NCBI GenBank assembly: GCA_041180805.1
Contig: JBEGQX010000323.1
Span: 1-15,951, forward strand
Length of the DNA: 15,951 nucleotides
Reading direction: 5' to 3'
Origin: JBEGQX01 sp041180805
Lineage (GTDB): Bacteria > Planctomycetota > Planctomycetia > Gemmatales > Gemmataceae
The position numbers and the translations under genes are program-made. Below are positions 1 to 7,120 of the stretch, one piece after another (within the stretch, counting starts at the first letter, position 1; each line of letters starts with the position of its first letter). The notes beneath the pieces were generated by a model that worked only from the letters and a program-made list of their open reading frames with translations, did not search any database and was not told where the DNA came from.

Positions 1-656
1 GCGGATCGCAGGGCAGGGAAAATCTCTTTTGCCAAAGATATAAAGCTAATTTGCTATCCCAAATGGGCCGGCATGATGAAGCGGTTCAAATTGCCATCAG
101 GATTCTTGATAACTCCTCGCAGCCTAATGAACTTCGTGACGCCAGGTACACACTGAGTGCCATATTTAGTTCCATGAAACAAAACAAAAAGTCCGAGGAT
201 TTATTGCAAGCCATACTAGAGGCCGACCCTGCTGATGCGACAGCTAACAACGATCTGGGCTATCAATGGGCTGATCGTAATTTTAATTTGGATCAGGCGG
301 AAAAATTAGTTCGCAAGGCTTTGGAACTGGACAGAAAGATTCGGGAAACTTCGAGCCAATTGGTGCATGAACCCGAAAATGCCGCTTATTTGGATAGCAT
401 GGGTTGGGTGTTATTTCGTCAGGGCCGAATGGAAGAAAGTTTAAAGGAATTGCAAAAGGCATCCATGCTGCCCGGCGGGAAGGATGACCCAGTGGTGTTT
501 GACCATATGGGGGATGTTTATGCCAGTTTGAAACAAATGCATATGGCCAGGGAATGTTGGAATAAGGCTGTTGAACTTTATGAGGTGGTACGGGCCAGAA
601 GGCCGGATGACCGGTTGATGGAAATTCGTTCCAAGCTGAAGGAATCAGCAAACTAA
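1..656 (+). CDS. TPR-repeat protein, C-terminal part (5' end outside window)
   Basis: The reading frame is open from base 3 to the TAA at 654-656, with no stop between the left edge and the TTG at 51 or the ATG at 63, so the gene almost certainly starts upstream and only about 217 C-terminal residues are seen. The visible part is alpha-helical TPR sequence with the usual small/aromatic spacing (NNDLGYQWADRN, AAYLDSMGWVLFRQGR, VFDHMGDVYASL). TPR arrays are protein-protein interaction scaffolds, and no catalytic motif is visible. The last ~145 residues align with the end of the next gene, at 24 identities over 50 positions around the LDSxGWVLFR block, so the two are tandem paralogues. The gap to the next gene is 16 bases, which suggests one transcript. 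Export cannot be judged because the N-terminus is missing. The TPR assignment is firm and the biological role is unknown. Confidence 0.85.
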   Translation, partial: GSQGRENLFCQRYKANLLSQMGRHDEAVQIAIRILDNSSQPNELRDARYTLSAIFSSMKQNKKSEDLLQAILEADPADATANNDLGYQWADRNFNLDQAEKLVRKALELDRKIRETSSQLVHEPENAAYLDSMGWVLFRQGRMEESLKELQKASMLPGGKDDPVVFDHMGDVYASLKQMHMARECWNKAVELYEVVRARRPDDRLMEIRSKLKESAN

Positions 657-672
657 CCAGGAGATTTCAGGG

Positions 673-2946
673 ATGATTTGGATAAACGCATTAATTCTTG
701 GTTTGTTGGTAAGCGGTGAACAGTCTGAAGCCCCGCCCAAAAAAAACGTTCGAGTTCCATCAGAAACTCTTCGCCAGGAAGCCATCAAGCTTTATGGTTC
801 CGCGCTGATTCTTGAAAGGGAGGGCCGAATTGGTGAAGCCCTTAAGACCCTTGAAGTTTCCATGGTGTTGAACCCCGATGCCAGGTTGCCCAAGCGGGCC
901 TCCATCCAAATGTATCTTCGGTTGCAAAAGCCATTCGATGCGCTGGAGCAATTAAAGGATCTTCTTGAATCAAATCCAGAAGATTTGGAAACCATTCATG
1001 TTCTTTCCCAGATCAATTTTCGTCTTTTGCCGGACAAAAAAGAAGTTGCCAGGCTTATCCAGTTAATTGTGGATGGGAAGGCACTTGTGGATGATTTCAA
1101 AATGAAGACCGCTTTTTTGGTGGATCTTGCCGGCCTTTATGAAGAGGCACTCGAGGAAGAAAAAGCCGTCAGCACTTCCAGAAAGGTTGTTGAGGCTTTG
1201 AAGGTAAAAAATGCCGCCGATTGGATGGAAATCCCGCAGAAGGAAGTAAATCGAATGCTGCTGGAAGCCACCTCCAAGCTTCTTCGCCATGAAATTTCAA
1301 GAAAGAATCTTCGGGAGGCTAACCGTTTGCTGTTAGATTGTGCCGAGGTTGACAAGTTACAGGCCCAAAGCATGGGTTTTTCGCTGGCAAAGGCATACGC
1401 CGAGGATAAGAAGTATGACCTGGCCATGCCATTATTGAATGACTTTATCGAAATGAAACCCTCGGGCGTGGAGGCCTATGAACTTCGCGCGCAGATTCAA
1501 AAGGCCCTGGGGTTGCAAAAAGATATTTTAAAATCATTGGATGAATCACTGGCACAGGACCCCAGAAACAATCGCCTAAGGCAGTTGACCGCACGCGAGT
1601 ACCAGAATGCGGGCAGGGAAAAGGAAGCCCAGCAGGTAATGCAACTCGCCTCCTTCAATCAGCCACAGATGAAAGAAGACCCCAGACCCGGCTCTTTTGC
1701 ATTCGAGAAAAATCATGGTCCAAAGGCGATCATCGCCAAGTTGGATTCCATATTTCAACCATACCAATTACAGGTCTATCCTCCCCCTGACCCGGCTCAG
1801 AATCAGGCTTTTCTGGAAGAATTGCGCTCAGATGAACCTTGTTCCAAGGAAGTCGTGGCGGAAGGGAAAAGCTGGCTGAAAAACAATAAAAGCCTGCAGC
1901 CAAATACTCTGATGTACCTTGGAATTCTGGCCAGGGATCTTGGGGATGACGGGGCTTTTGAGGCATTCTTCATGGAGTTGCCCAAATGCACGGGAACCCG
2001 GGTGGATTCTTTTGAAAAGGAAGTTATCAAATCGCTGTATGTGCTTGCCGATGCCTTGGAGTATCCAACCATGGCGAGATTGGGAGAGGCATATCTGGCC
2101 AATCCCAAGGAAATGGTTCCCGCGATACTTCATGCCGAGATTGGTTATGCATACGCGCAGATGGGAAACCGGGAAAAGGCGCTCTATCACATCGGAAAGT
2201 CGCTTTCATCGATTCCAAAAGAGCAAAGTGGAGAGGGAATCTTGCCGGTGAATGCGGAAGTTTTGAACAAGGCTGAAAACCTTACTCCAGAGATGATAGC
2301 CATTTGCCGGAGAATGGAACTTTATATCCTTTCGGGGTTGGGTGACTTTGACAAGGCGCTTCAGCGTGCCAGGGATGGATTAAGAGACTATCACGGCAAA
2401 CCGCAGGAAATGTCTTTCCGCGATATCATGGGCCAGATTTATTATCAGGCTGGAAAGTATTCGGAAGCCGAGGAATTAGTGCAAAAGGCCATGGTGCTTG
2501 ATCCTAATAACCCCATCTACTGTAATCAACTTGGTTACCATTGGGCAGACCTGAATAAAAACCTGGATGAAGCCGAAGTTCTTATACGCAAGGCGTTGGA
2601 TTTGGAGCAGACCAAAAAAGAAAGGTCTTCTCCACTGGAAATCCAAAGGGGCAACATCCACTACCTGGATAGCCTGGGCTGGGTTCTATTTCGCAAGGGG
2701 AAGCTTGAACAGGCTAAAATTGAACTTGAGAAGGTAATGGCCCTTCCAAATGGAAAGATAAACCCCGAAGTGCTGGGGCATCTGGCGCAGGTTTATGAAG
2801 CCATGGGTGAAACTCAGAAAGCTCTTTTGTATTATCAAAAGGCAATCAGCCGGCAGACTTCGCATCGTGCCCCAAGGGATCCAGCCTTGCTGACACAACT
2901 TCAAACAAAGCTGGAATCTCTGGAAGCCAAAGCCCGGGGCAAATAG
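673..2946 (+). CDS. Exported TPR-repeat protein (757 aa), paralogue of the preceding gene
   Basis: The ATG at 673 is preceded by AGGAGA (659-664) at a spacing of 8, which supports this start. Residues 1-16 are a short hydrophobic stretch (MIWINALILGLLVSG) without an obvious basic n-region, so it is a likely but weak signal peptide, with a soluble protein after it. The rest is helical and TPR-like: residues ~36-120 (GEALKTLEVSMVLNPDA), ~230-330, and a well-formed C-terminal array from ~570 (YYQAGKYSEAEELVQKAM, LGYHWADLNKNLDEAE, YLDSLGWVLFRKGKLEQA). The middle (~340-560) is less regular and contains a few cysteines. The C-terminal ~145 residues match the upstream gene closely, so local duplication is the simplest origin. 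TPR proteins of this size in planctomycetes are usually annotated only as TPR proteins. A scaffold role at the envelope is an inference. The downstream yebC gene follows after 55 bases with its own strong ribosome binding site. Confidence 0.9.
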   Translation: MIWINALILGLLVSGEQSEAPPKKNVRVPSETLRQEAIKLYGSALILEREGRIGEALKTLEVSMVLNPDARLPKRASIQMYLRLQKPFDALEQLKDLLESNPEDLETIHVLSQINFRLLPDKKEVARLIQLIVDGKALVDDFKMKTAFLVDLAGLYEEALEEEKAVSTSRKVVEALKVKNAADWMEIPQKEVNRMLLEATSKLLRHEISRKNLREANRLLLDCAEVDKLQAQSMGFSLAKAYAEDKKYDLAMPLLNDFIEMKPSGVEAYELRAQIQKALGLQKDILKSLDESLAQDPRNNRLRQLTAREYQNAGREKEAQQVMQLASFNQPQMKEDPRPGSFAFEKNHGPKAIIAKLDSIFQPYQLQVYPPPDPAQNQAFLEELRSDEPCSKEVVAEGKSWLKNNKSLQPNTLMYLGILARDLGDDGAFEAFFMELPKCTGTRVDSFEKEVIKSLYVLADALEYPTMARLGEAYLANPKEMVPAILHAEIGYAYAQMGNREKALYHIGKSLSSIPKEQSGEGILPVNAEVLNKAENLTPEMIAICRRMELYILSGLGDFDKALQRARDGLRDYHGKPQEMSFRDIMGQIYYQAGKYSEAEELVQKAMVLDPNNPIYCNQLGYHWADLNKNLDEAEVLIRKALDLEQTKKERSSPLEIQRGNIHYLDSLGWVLFRKGKLEQAKIELEKVMALPNGKINPEVLGHLAQVYEAMGETQKALLYYQKAISRQTSHRAPRDPALLTQLQTKLESLEAKARGK

Positions 2947-2990
2947 AATATTTTTAAGAATAAGAAGAACCGCCACTTAAGTTGGCATGA

Positions 2991-2995
2991 AGGAG
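2991..2995 (+). promoter_or_regulatory. Ribosome binding site that fixes the yebC start
   Basis: AGGAG lies 6 bases before the ATG at 3002. An in-frame ATG at 2987 sits just before this motif and would add five residues (MKEFS) that no YebC family member carries. The Shine-Dalgarno position and the conserved N-terminus MAGHSHW both choose 3002. Confidence 0.85.
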
Positions 2996-3001
2996 TTTTC
3001 A

Positions 3002-3754
3002 ATGGCAGGGCATTCCCATTGGGCGAACATACAGCACAAAAAAGGCATTGCAGATGCCAAGCGTGGTAAGCTGTGGAGCAAACTTAGTCGTTTGATTTTA
3101 ATTGCTGCCCGCAGTGGAGGTGGCGATCCCATTACCAATCTTAAGCTTCGCTATGCCATTGATAAGGCTCGTGCCGTTAGTATGCCCAAGGATAACATTG
3201 AATACGCCATCAAGAAAGGCACCGGTGAACTCGAAGGCCTTGTGATGGAAGAATTGACCTACGAGGGATTTGGTCCAGCAGGAACTGCAATCATTGTTGA
3301 ATTGGTTACCGACAATCGCAATCGTACGAATGGTGAAATTCGCAAGGTTTTTGAAAAAGGTGGTGGCAACATGGGCACCTCGGGCTGTGCCGCCCACTTT
3401 TTTGAACGCAAGGGTGTTTTCTCGATTGATTCCAAGGTTGCGGATGAGGAAAAGCTGATGAATGTCGCGCTGGATGCTGGCGCGGATGATATCAAGCAAG
3501 AAGGGGATCATTTCACGGTCACTTGTGAACCTGCTGCATTTTCCAAGGTGCAGGATGCGCTCTCCAAAAACAACATCTCCACCGTTTCCGCTGAAGTTTC
3601 CCAGATTCCAAAAATGCAAGTGGATGTCGATGCCGAAGCCGCCCGTAAAATCACCAAGCTTCTGGATGCCTTGGACGACAACGACGATGTGCAGAATGTG
3701 TATTGTAATGTCAACATTCCCGCCGAGGTTCTTGCGGAAATGGAAAAGGGATAA
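3002..3754 (+). CDS. yebC: YebC/PmpR family protein (250 aa)
   Basis: The protein opens with the family signature MAGHSHWANIQHKKGIADAK. It also has the conserved DNRNRT (residues 104-109), VFEKGGGNMG (116-125) and the C-terminal LDDNDDVQNVYCN (224-236). Its length of 250 residues is normal for the family and it looks intact. YebC proteins were long annotated as transcriptional regulators (PmpR in Pseudomonas). More recent work on family members points to a ribosome-associated role in translating proline-rich stretches. Which role applies here cannot be read from the sequence. The protein is cytoplasmic, with no signal peptide or membrane segment. In many bacteria yebC lies beside ruvC, but here it follows a TPR gene and converges on a LysR-type regulator 39 bases downstream. 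I see no strong terminator hairpin between the two convergent genes. Confidence 0.96.
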   Translation: MAGHSHWANIQHKKGIADAKRGKLWSKLSRLILIAARSGGGDPITNLKLRYAIDKARAVSMPKDNIEYAIKKGTGELEGLVMEELTYEGFGPAGTAIIVELVTDNRNRTNGEIRKVFEKGGGNMGTSGCAAHFFERKGVFSIDSKVADEEKLMNVALDAGADDIKQEGDHFTVTCEPAAFSKVQDALSKNNISTVSAEVSQIPKMQVDVDAEAARKITKLLDALDDNDDVQNVYCNVNIPAEVLAEMEKG

Positions 3755-3793
3755 GTGTTTGAATTTCCCTAATAACTAAATGTCATTTGATTT

Positions 3794-4702
3794 CTAAGCC
3801 ACCTGATTGAACAAACTCGCCTTGGCATTTTTAAGGATTAAAAGCGCTATTTCGTTCTTAAGTATTTTCTCGGGTGATATGATGAAAAAAGATTCCTTTG
3901 CACCCAAGGCCTTGCCGAGGATTTTAAGGTTTTGATTTTTTAATATCCCAGTGGTTGCAACGTGCGGCAAGGCAAAAAATCCTTTACCCGATTTCCCAAA
4001 ATCTTCAAAAAGATCTATATCTGCCAATTCGGCGACTATGTTCGGGATTATATTGTTTTCATCAAACCAATTGTCAAGTATTTGTCTTAAGGATGTCCCT
4101 TTCATGGGCATTAAAAAGGGTGCCTTAGCCAGCGATTCTGGAAAACCAGGTTTAAATCTTGCCACTAATTGGTAGGACCCTATGAAAGTCACAGGACTTT
4201 CACCAATTATATGGTTGTAAGATTTAACCTTGATAAAAGGATTTACTGGCACATCGGAAATTACTATATCCAATTCTCCCAAAGCTAATTTTCCAAGTAA
4301 TGCGTGTGTTTCATCGTCATGGCACTGTAGAAAAATATTCAAACCGTCAGCCATTAAAGGATTGATCAGGCTAAAAACCAGTTCTCTTGGAAGAACATCA
4401 GCTATTCCAATTCTTATGGTGGTGTTGGAGGCCTTTTCCCCCAACTGGATTTTTTGTCTTAAATTATTTCCCAGTGAAAATATTTTCGATGCGTATTCGA
4501 AAACCATTTTTCCATCTTCAGAAAGAACAAGATTTCTGCCATTTCTTTTAAATAATTCAAGCCCTATGGATTTGGAGAACTGTTTTAGTTGTGCACTTAC
4601 AGTTGGTTGTGCAAGTAGAAGTTTTTCACAAGCCTTGGTAATGCCCCCATGCTTGGCGACTTCCCAAAAATAATAAAGATGTTGGTAGTTGAGATTAGTC
4701 AT
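3794..4702 (-). CDS. nhaR: LysR-type transcriptional regulator, NhaR-like (302 aa)
   Basis: The N-terminus (NYQHLYYFWEVAKHGGITKA) is the winged helix-turn-helix of the LysR family and has the NxxHLYYFW opening typical of NhaR. The recognition helix region is about residues 28-45 (LLLAQPTVSAQLKQFSKSIG), and the wing ends near KRNGRNLVLSEDG at 53-64. Residues ~93-297 form the substrate-binding-like effector domain, where IADVLPRELV and LDIVISDVPV also resemble NhaR. The length of 302 matches E. coli NhaR. In E. coli, NhaR activates the nhaA Na+/H+ antiporter gene and also osmC and pgaABCD in response to Na+ and envelope conditions. No antiporter gene is nearby. The divergent neighbour is the trehalose operon otsA-otsB, its most likely target, because LysR regulators usually act on the divergent promoter. 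The coding sequence looks AT-rich, with many AAA/AAT/ATT codons. The family call is strong; the NhaR sub-family is probable and the target is inferred. Confidence 0.9.
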   Translation of the reverse strand: MTNLNYQHLYYFWEVAKHGGITKACEKLLLAQPTVSAQLKQFSKSIGLELFKRNGRNLVLSEDGKMVFEYASKIFSLGNNLRQKIQLGEKASNTTIRIGIADVLPRELVFSLINPLMADGLNIFLQCHDDETHALLGKLALGELDIVISDVPVNPFIKVKSYNHIIGESPVTFIGSYQLVARFKPGFPESLAKAPFLMPMKGTSLRQILDNWFDENNIIPNIVAELADIDLFEDFGKSGKGFFALPHVATTGILKNQNLKILGKALGAKESFFIISPEKILKNEIALLILKNAKASLFNQVA

Positions 4703-4793
4703 AGTTTTTTTCTATGGTTTGGTTAGATAAGTTCTATTTGTACTAAAATTAAAGTAATGTTAAAACCCCAAAATTACAAAATTGGGGATCTAA
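4703..4793. promoter_or_regulatory. Divergent promoter region between the NhaR-like regulator and otsA
   Basis: This AT-rich 91-base gap must hold the start signals of both divergent genes. An imperfect dyad TCTA-N9-TAGA (4711-4727) contains a T-N11-A core (TA-N9-TA, 4713-4725), the loose consensus of LysR-family boxes, and sits only 8-25 bases from the regulator start codon, a plausible autoregulation site. A weak sigma70-like pair TTGTAC (4738-4743) and TAAAAC (4761-4766) with 17-base spacing points toward otsA. GGGGA (4784-4788), five bases before the ATG, serves as the otsA ribosome binding site. The divergent layout is certain; the individual boxes are weak matches and inferred. Confidence 0.4.
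4766..4787 (+). repeat. Inverted repeat covering the otsA ribosome binding site
   Basis: CCCCAA (4766-4771) is the exact reverse complement of TTGGGG (4782-4787), separated by ten AT-rich bases. The right arm contains the GGGGA that would act as the otsA Shine-Dalgarno sequence, so folding in the mRNA would hide it. The arms are only 6 bp, though four pairs are G-C. It could equally be a DNA-level operator half-site or chance. Confidence 0.35.
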
Positions 4794-6284
4794 ATGTGGA
4801 ATAGCGATTCTCTTATTGACCTGATTAACAGCAGATTCAAAGACTGCAATATCATCATTGTTTCAAACCGTGAACCTTACATTCACAGGCACCATAATGG
4901 CAGGATTGAATGTATTGCCCCGGCAAGTGGAATGGTTACGGCCTTGGACCCGGTATTAAAGGTTTGCGGGGGCACTTGGGTTGCCCATGGAAGTGGAGAT
5001 GCCGACAAATCTACTGTAGGTCCGGATGATAGCATCATGGTTCCCCAGGACAACCCTAAATACAAACTACGCAGGGTTTGGCTGACCAAAGAGCAGGAGG
5101 AAGGTTATTATTACGGCCTTTCCAACGAGAGTTTGTGGCCTTTATGTCATATAACTTTTACCAGGCCAAAATTTGATCCCAATCATTGGGAAATTTACCA
5201 AAAAGTTAATGCTTTGTTTGCTGATGCCGTCATTGAAGAATTAGACGACAGGCCAACATTTGTATTTATTCAAGATTATCATTTGGCGCTGCTCCCAAAA
5301 ATTCTTAAAGACCGAAATCCGAATTTAATTGTGGGCCAATTTTGGCATATTCCATGGCCAAACCGTGAAACATTCAGGGCATTTCCCTGGAAAGAAAAAC
5401 TGCTGGAAGGTCTTTTGGGAAATGATTTGCTTGGTTTTCATATTAGGCATCATTGCCTTAATTTTTTGGAAACCATTGATCGTGGAATAGAAGCAAAAGT
5501 TGACCACGAAAGATTCGAGATAACCAGGAATGGTAAGACCACCGTTGTGCGTCCTTTTCCCATAAGCATAGATTCTGAACAACACGAGACGGATGCTAAT
5601 AGTTTACCCGTAGAAAAGTACATGGAAAAACTTTTGCATGATTTTGAGTTGAAAGGGCAAATTGTAGGCATTGGCATCGACAGAATTGATTACACAAAGG
5701 GAATCCCTGAAAGGTTGCTGGCAGTCAGGCATTTTCTGGAAAACCATCCGGAATATGCGGAACGATTCACATTTATTCAGATCGGTGTCCCCAGCAGATC
5801 CCACATTGATCAGTACAGAAACCTTGAGGATCAGATCGACAACCTCGTGGAGGAAATAAATTGGAAATGGCAAAAAAATTCCTGGAAGCCAGTTCTTTTT
5901 TTGAAAGGACATTACAACCAGATTGAGTTGATGGCGTTTCATAGATTAAGCCAATTTTGTCTGGTGACTTCGCTTCACGATGGGCTAAATCTGGTGGCAA
6001 AAGAATTTGTGGCCAGCCGTTCCGACAATGATGGTGTTTTGATTTTAAGCCAGTTCACTGGGGCAGCTAGGGAGTTTACATCCGCATTGCTGGTTAATCC
6101 CTTCTCGATTCAGGAAATTTCAGAGGCGATTTTTAACGCCTTAACGATGCCGGAAAATGAAAGAAAAAGAAGAATGCACATTCTTAGGGAAACTGTTGCT
6201 CACAATAACATTTTTCGATGGGCGGGAAAAATATTCTCAGCATTGCTTAAGGTTGAAGTTCAGGAGTTGGAGACTTCGATATGA
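4794..6284 (+). CDS. otsA: Trehalose-6-phosphate synthase, GT20 family (496 aa)
   Basis: It transfers glucose from a nucleotide sugar (UDP-glucose in E. coli) to glucose-6-phosphate, giving trehalose-6-phosphate in the cytoplasm. GT20 landmarks occur in order: VSNREPY (23-29), SGM (45-47), YYYGLSNESLWP (105-116), IQDYH (159-163), HIPWP (185-189), DRIDYTKGIPER (296-307) with the Arg and Lys that bind donor phosphates, and HDGLNLVAKE (395-404) followed by Glu427. The length is close to E. coli OtsA (474) and nothing is missing. The sequence belongs to a sub-group with a longer N-terminus and NREPY, where E. coli OtsA has SNRIAPP. GgpS (glucosylglycerol-phosphate synthase) also has REPY, so the acceptor is not fully certain. 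The otsB partner, overlapping by four bases (ATGA, 6281-6284), strongly favours trehalose. Start: ATG at 4794 after GGGGA. The divergent NhaR-like gene is the probable regulator. Confidence 0.93.
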   Translation: MWNSDSLIDLINSRFKDCNIIIVSNREPYIHRHHNGRIECIAPASGMVTALDPVLKVCGGTWVAHGSGDADKSTVGPDDSIMVPQDNPKYKLRRVWLTKEQEEGYYYGLSNESLWPLCHITFTRPKFDPNHWEIYQKVNALFADAVIEELDDRPTFVFIQDYHLALLPKILKDRNPNLIVGQFWHIPWPNRETFRAFPWKEKLLEGLLGNDLLGFHIRHHCLNFLETIDRGIEAKVDHERFEITRNGKTTVVRPFPISIDSEQHETDANSLPVEKYMEKLLHDFELKGQIVGIGIDRIDYTKGIPERLLAVRHFLENHPEYAERFTFIQIGVPSRSHIDQYRNLEDQIDNLVEEINWKWQKNSWKPVLFLKGHYNQIELMAFHRLSQFCLVTSLHDGLNLVAKEFVASRSDNDGVLILSQFTGAAREFTSALLVNPFSIQEISEAIFNALTMPENERKRRMHILRETVAHNNIFRWAGKIFSALLKVEVQELETSI

Positions 6285-7102
6285 AAAAGAATGCCTTGGA
6301 GAATCTTTGCGATATTGCAGACTATATTTGCCCAAGATCACATTTGTTGTTGGGACTTGATTTTGATGGCACCCTGGTGCCAATTCAAAATATTCCATCA
6401 TTCGTTTTTATGGAAAATAAAATCAGGGAATTACTTGACGACCTTTCGAAAAGGGAAAATATTACGATTGCGGTTATTAGTGGAAGATCGCTTGATGATT
6501 TAATTGAAAAGATTGGTCTGGCCGACATTGTGTATGTTGGAAATCATGGCTTGGATATCAGAGGACCAGGTTTAAGGAAAATAGATGTAAAAGCCTTGCA
6601 AAAACAACGTGTTGTTGAAAAGGCTTTTGGTCTTTGCCAAGGTTTGTTGAGCAAATTTCCCGGGATCTTCATGGAAGATAAGGTTCTTTCTTTTGCAATT
6701 CATTACAGAAACATTGAACCATTGCGCGTGCCAGATTTGCATTTTGCATTAAAAGTAATTGCTTCGGAATTGGGTGATGTGGTGATAAAAACTGGCAAAT
6801 GTCTTTTTGAAATTTATCCCCATGTTGAAACTAATAAATTTACGGCATTTTCATGGATTGCCAGCCAAACCGGTGGTGGGTCTAATATCGGAAAAGTATA
6901 TCTTGGGGATGATGAAACTGACGAGGATGTTTTTTCCTCCCTAAAAGATGGTATCGGTATCAGGGTCGGACTGGAGGATGCCTCAAGTGCGAGATTCTTT
7001 TTAAAAGACCCGATGGAGGTTGAAGAGTTTTTGGCATGGCTTAATCAGCGTGACTTTGGCTTCTCTCCGGTTGCCGGAAAATTTTGGAGTTTTTATTTTT
7101 GA
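6281..7102 (+). CDS. otsB: Trehalose-6-phosphate phosphatase, HAD family (273 aa)
   Basis: It removes phosphate from trehalose-6-phosphate to give trehalose, the second step after OtsA. HAD motifs are present: DFDGTL (27-32) with nucleophile Asp27 and acid/base Asp29, ISGRS (66-70), the conserved Lys186 in the cap/motif III area, and GDDETDEDVF (209-218), which binds Mg2+. FAIHYRN (138-144) and TGKCLFEIYP (171-180) match the OtsB cap domain. The length is normal (E. coli OtsB is 266). One oddity: the usual KG after the cap is KF here (NKFTAF), with the Lys kept and the Gly changed. The ATG overlaps the otsA stop (ATGA), and GGAG at 6269-6272 gives a ribosome binding site at spacing 8, so translation is probably coupled. 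No clear terminator follows; the minus-strand DUF1501 gene converges 18 bases downstream. Confidence 0.94.
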   Translation: MKKNALENLCDIADYICPRSHLLLGLDFDGTLVPIQNIPSFVFMENKIRELLDDLSKRENITIAVISGRSLDDLIEKIGLADIVYVGNHGLDIRGPGLRKIDVKALQKQRVVEKAFGLCQGLLSKFPGIFMEDKVLSFAIHYRNIEPLRVPDLHFALKVIASELGDVVIKTGKCLFEIYPHVETNKFTAFSWIASQTGGGSNIGKVYLGDDETDEDVFSSLKDGIGIRVGLEDASSARFFLKDPMEVEEFLAWLNQRDFGFSPVAGKFWSFYF

Positions 7103-7120
7103 AACCATTTCTAAAGCAAG

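Noticed and set aside
2971..2986. Dyad-like GCCACTTAAGTTGGC before yebC
   Set aside because: The arms mismatch in the middle, only four outer pairs form, and there is no T-run; neither a terminator nor a clear operator.
3098..3619. Long minus-strand open frame inside yebC
   Set aside because: It lies wholly within a confidently identified gene on the other strand, lacks a ribosome binding site and has no family-like sequence; it is a shadow of codon bias.
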